Origin: Bacteroidales bacterium
GTDB taxonomy: Bacteria; Bacteroidota; Bacteroidia; Bacteroidales; Paludibacteraceae
Reading direction: 5' to 3'
Assembly (NCBI GenBank): GCA_018066005.1
Contig: JAGHSG010000106.1
Span: forward strand, 1-6,258
Length of the DNA stretch: 6,258 bases
Shown here in pieces: positions 5,796 through 6,258 of the stretch (its first letter is position 1; every line of letters begins with the position of its first letter). Both the position numbers and the translations under genes were made by a program. The notes under the pieces are model-generated. The model ran no database searches. It was given only the letters and a program-made list of their open reading frames with translations, and was not told the DNA's origin.

Positions 5796-6258
5796 CTATT
5801 CTACCTGCAAAACCAGTCCTTTTAGGTACTCGCCTTCGGGATGGTAGATGTTGATGGGGTGGTCTGCAGGCTGGTGCAGTTGGTGCAAAATACGCACCTT
5901 GCGTCCTACTGCCGCAGCGGCACTAAACACTGCCAAACGGAACATCTCTTTGTCTATCGCCTGCGAGCAGGAGAAGGTGAACAAAATACCTCCCGGACGA
6001 ATCTGCTCAATGGCTTTCTGGTTAAGGCGTTGATAACCCCGCAAGGCGTTCTTGATGGCGTCGCGGTGCTTGGCAAAAGCCGGCGGGTCAAGGATAATCA
6101 GGTCGTATTTATCCTTTATATCTGCCATAAAAGCAAACGCTTCTTGGGCGAAGGCCTCATGATTGGTGCAGTTGGGGAAGTTGCGTTCTACGTTCTTGCG
6201 AACTAACTCCACGGCTTTCTCGCTCACATCCACCGAATGCACCGTTTGAGCACCGCCA
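5796..6258 (-). CDS. rlmI: RlmI-like SAM-dependent rRNA methyltransferase, C-terminal part (cut by window edge)
   Basis: The last 153 residues of a class I SAM-dependent methyltransferase are visible. They start GGAQTVHSVDVSEKAVEL, the end of the SAM-binding glycine region and the acidic strand-2 motif. YDLIILDPPAFAKH is the DPP-x-F substrate motif of the RlmI/RlmK group, and GGILFTFSCSQ carries the family cysteine. The end, HPINIYHPEGEYLKGLVLQVE, is typical of these proteins. RlmI of E. coli methylates C1962 of 23S rRNA (m5C), and family members are about 390-400 aa, so roughly the first 240 residues (PUA domain and start of the catalytic domain) lie off the right edge. A GTG codon at 6242 is not the start, because the frame stays open with conserved family sequence to the window edge. 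This is probably a housekeeping gene transcribed independently of hipBA. Confidence 0.9.
   Translation of the reverse strand, partial: GGAQTVHSVDVSEKAVELVRKNVERNFPNCTNHEAFAQEAFAFMADIKDKYDLIILDPPAFAKHRDAIKNALRGYQRLNQKAIEQIRPGGILFTFSCSQAIDKEMFRLAVFSAAAAVGRKVRILHQLHQPADHPINIYHPEGEYLKGLVLQVE

Noticed and set aside
5841..6206. Open plus-strand frame opposite the methyltransferase gene
   Set aside because: It mirrors a conserved methyltransferase coding region, and the translation looks non-protein-like.
5796..6242. GTG at 6242 as the start of a short methyltransferase
   Set aside because: The reading frame stays open to the window edge and encodes GGAQTV, part of the conserved SAM-binding region, so the gene is cut by the window and not short.

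Overview
The window looks like part of a chromosome from the Bacteroidota, most likely the order Bacteroidales. The strongest sequence clue is a promoter ahead of the toxin-antitoxin pair that matches the Bacteroidales form: a -33 ATTG, 20 bases, then TAATTTTG fitting the -7 consensus TAnnTTTG. Several starts also lack a Shine-Dalgarno sequence, and base composition is moderate. The genus cannot be fixed from the sequence alone. All seven recognisable genes lie on the minus strand, so transcription runs from the right end to the left end.

Right end (5796-6258): the C-terminal part of an RlmI-type SAM-dependent 23S rRNA methyltransferase, a housekeeping gene whose start lies beyond the window. 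A 121-bp gap follows (5675-5795). It holds phased A-tracts, the Bacteroidales-type promoter and two exact copies of a 17-bp operator-like repeat. One copy fills the space between the -33 and -7 boxes, and the other runs into the hipB start codon. Next come hipB (XRE-family antitoxin) and hipA (Ser/Thr kinase toxin), overlapping by 7 bp (5339-5674 and 4062-5345). HipA keeps its kinase residues, and HipB ends in a tryptophan, as E. coli HipB does.

Left two thirds (1-4017): four tightly coupled genes of a surface-glycan (capsule, LPS or O-antigen) cluster, overlapping by 4, 4 and 7 bp. In order of transcription they are: a 595-aa fusion of a LicC-like cytidylyltransferase with a CobD/HisC-like PLP enzyme; an opine-dehydrogenase-family oxidoreductase; a LicD-family phosphotransferase; and a family 2 glycosyltransferase cut by the left edge.

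Read as a pathway, the fusion would make a small amino-alcohol phosphate or aminophosphonate and activate it with CTP. The opine dehydrogenase could join its amino group to a 2-oxo acid. LicD would then transfer the phospho group to a sugar of a glycan built by the glycosyltransferase. The expected product is a zwitterionic or N-(carboxyalkyl)-aminoalkyl phosphate or phosphonate decoration. The domain assignments are well supported; the exact substrates are inference. The cassette starts only 44 bp after hipA, and I saw no recognisable promoter or terminator between them, so it may be partly expressed from the HipB-controlled promoter.

No tRNA, rRNA, CRISPR array or insertion sequence was found. 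No stretch longer than about 120 bp lacks a gene.
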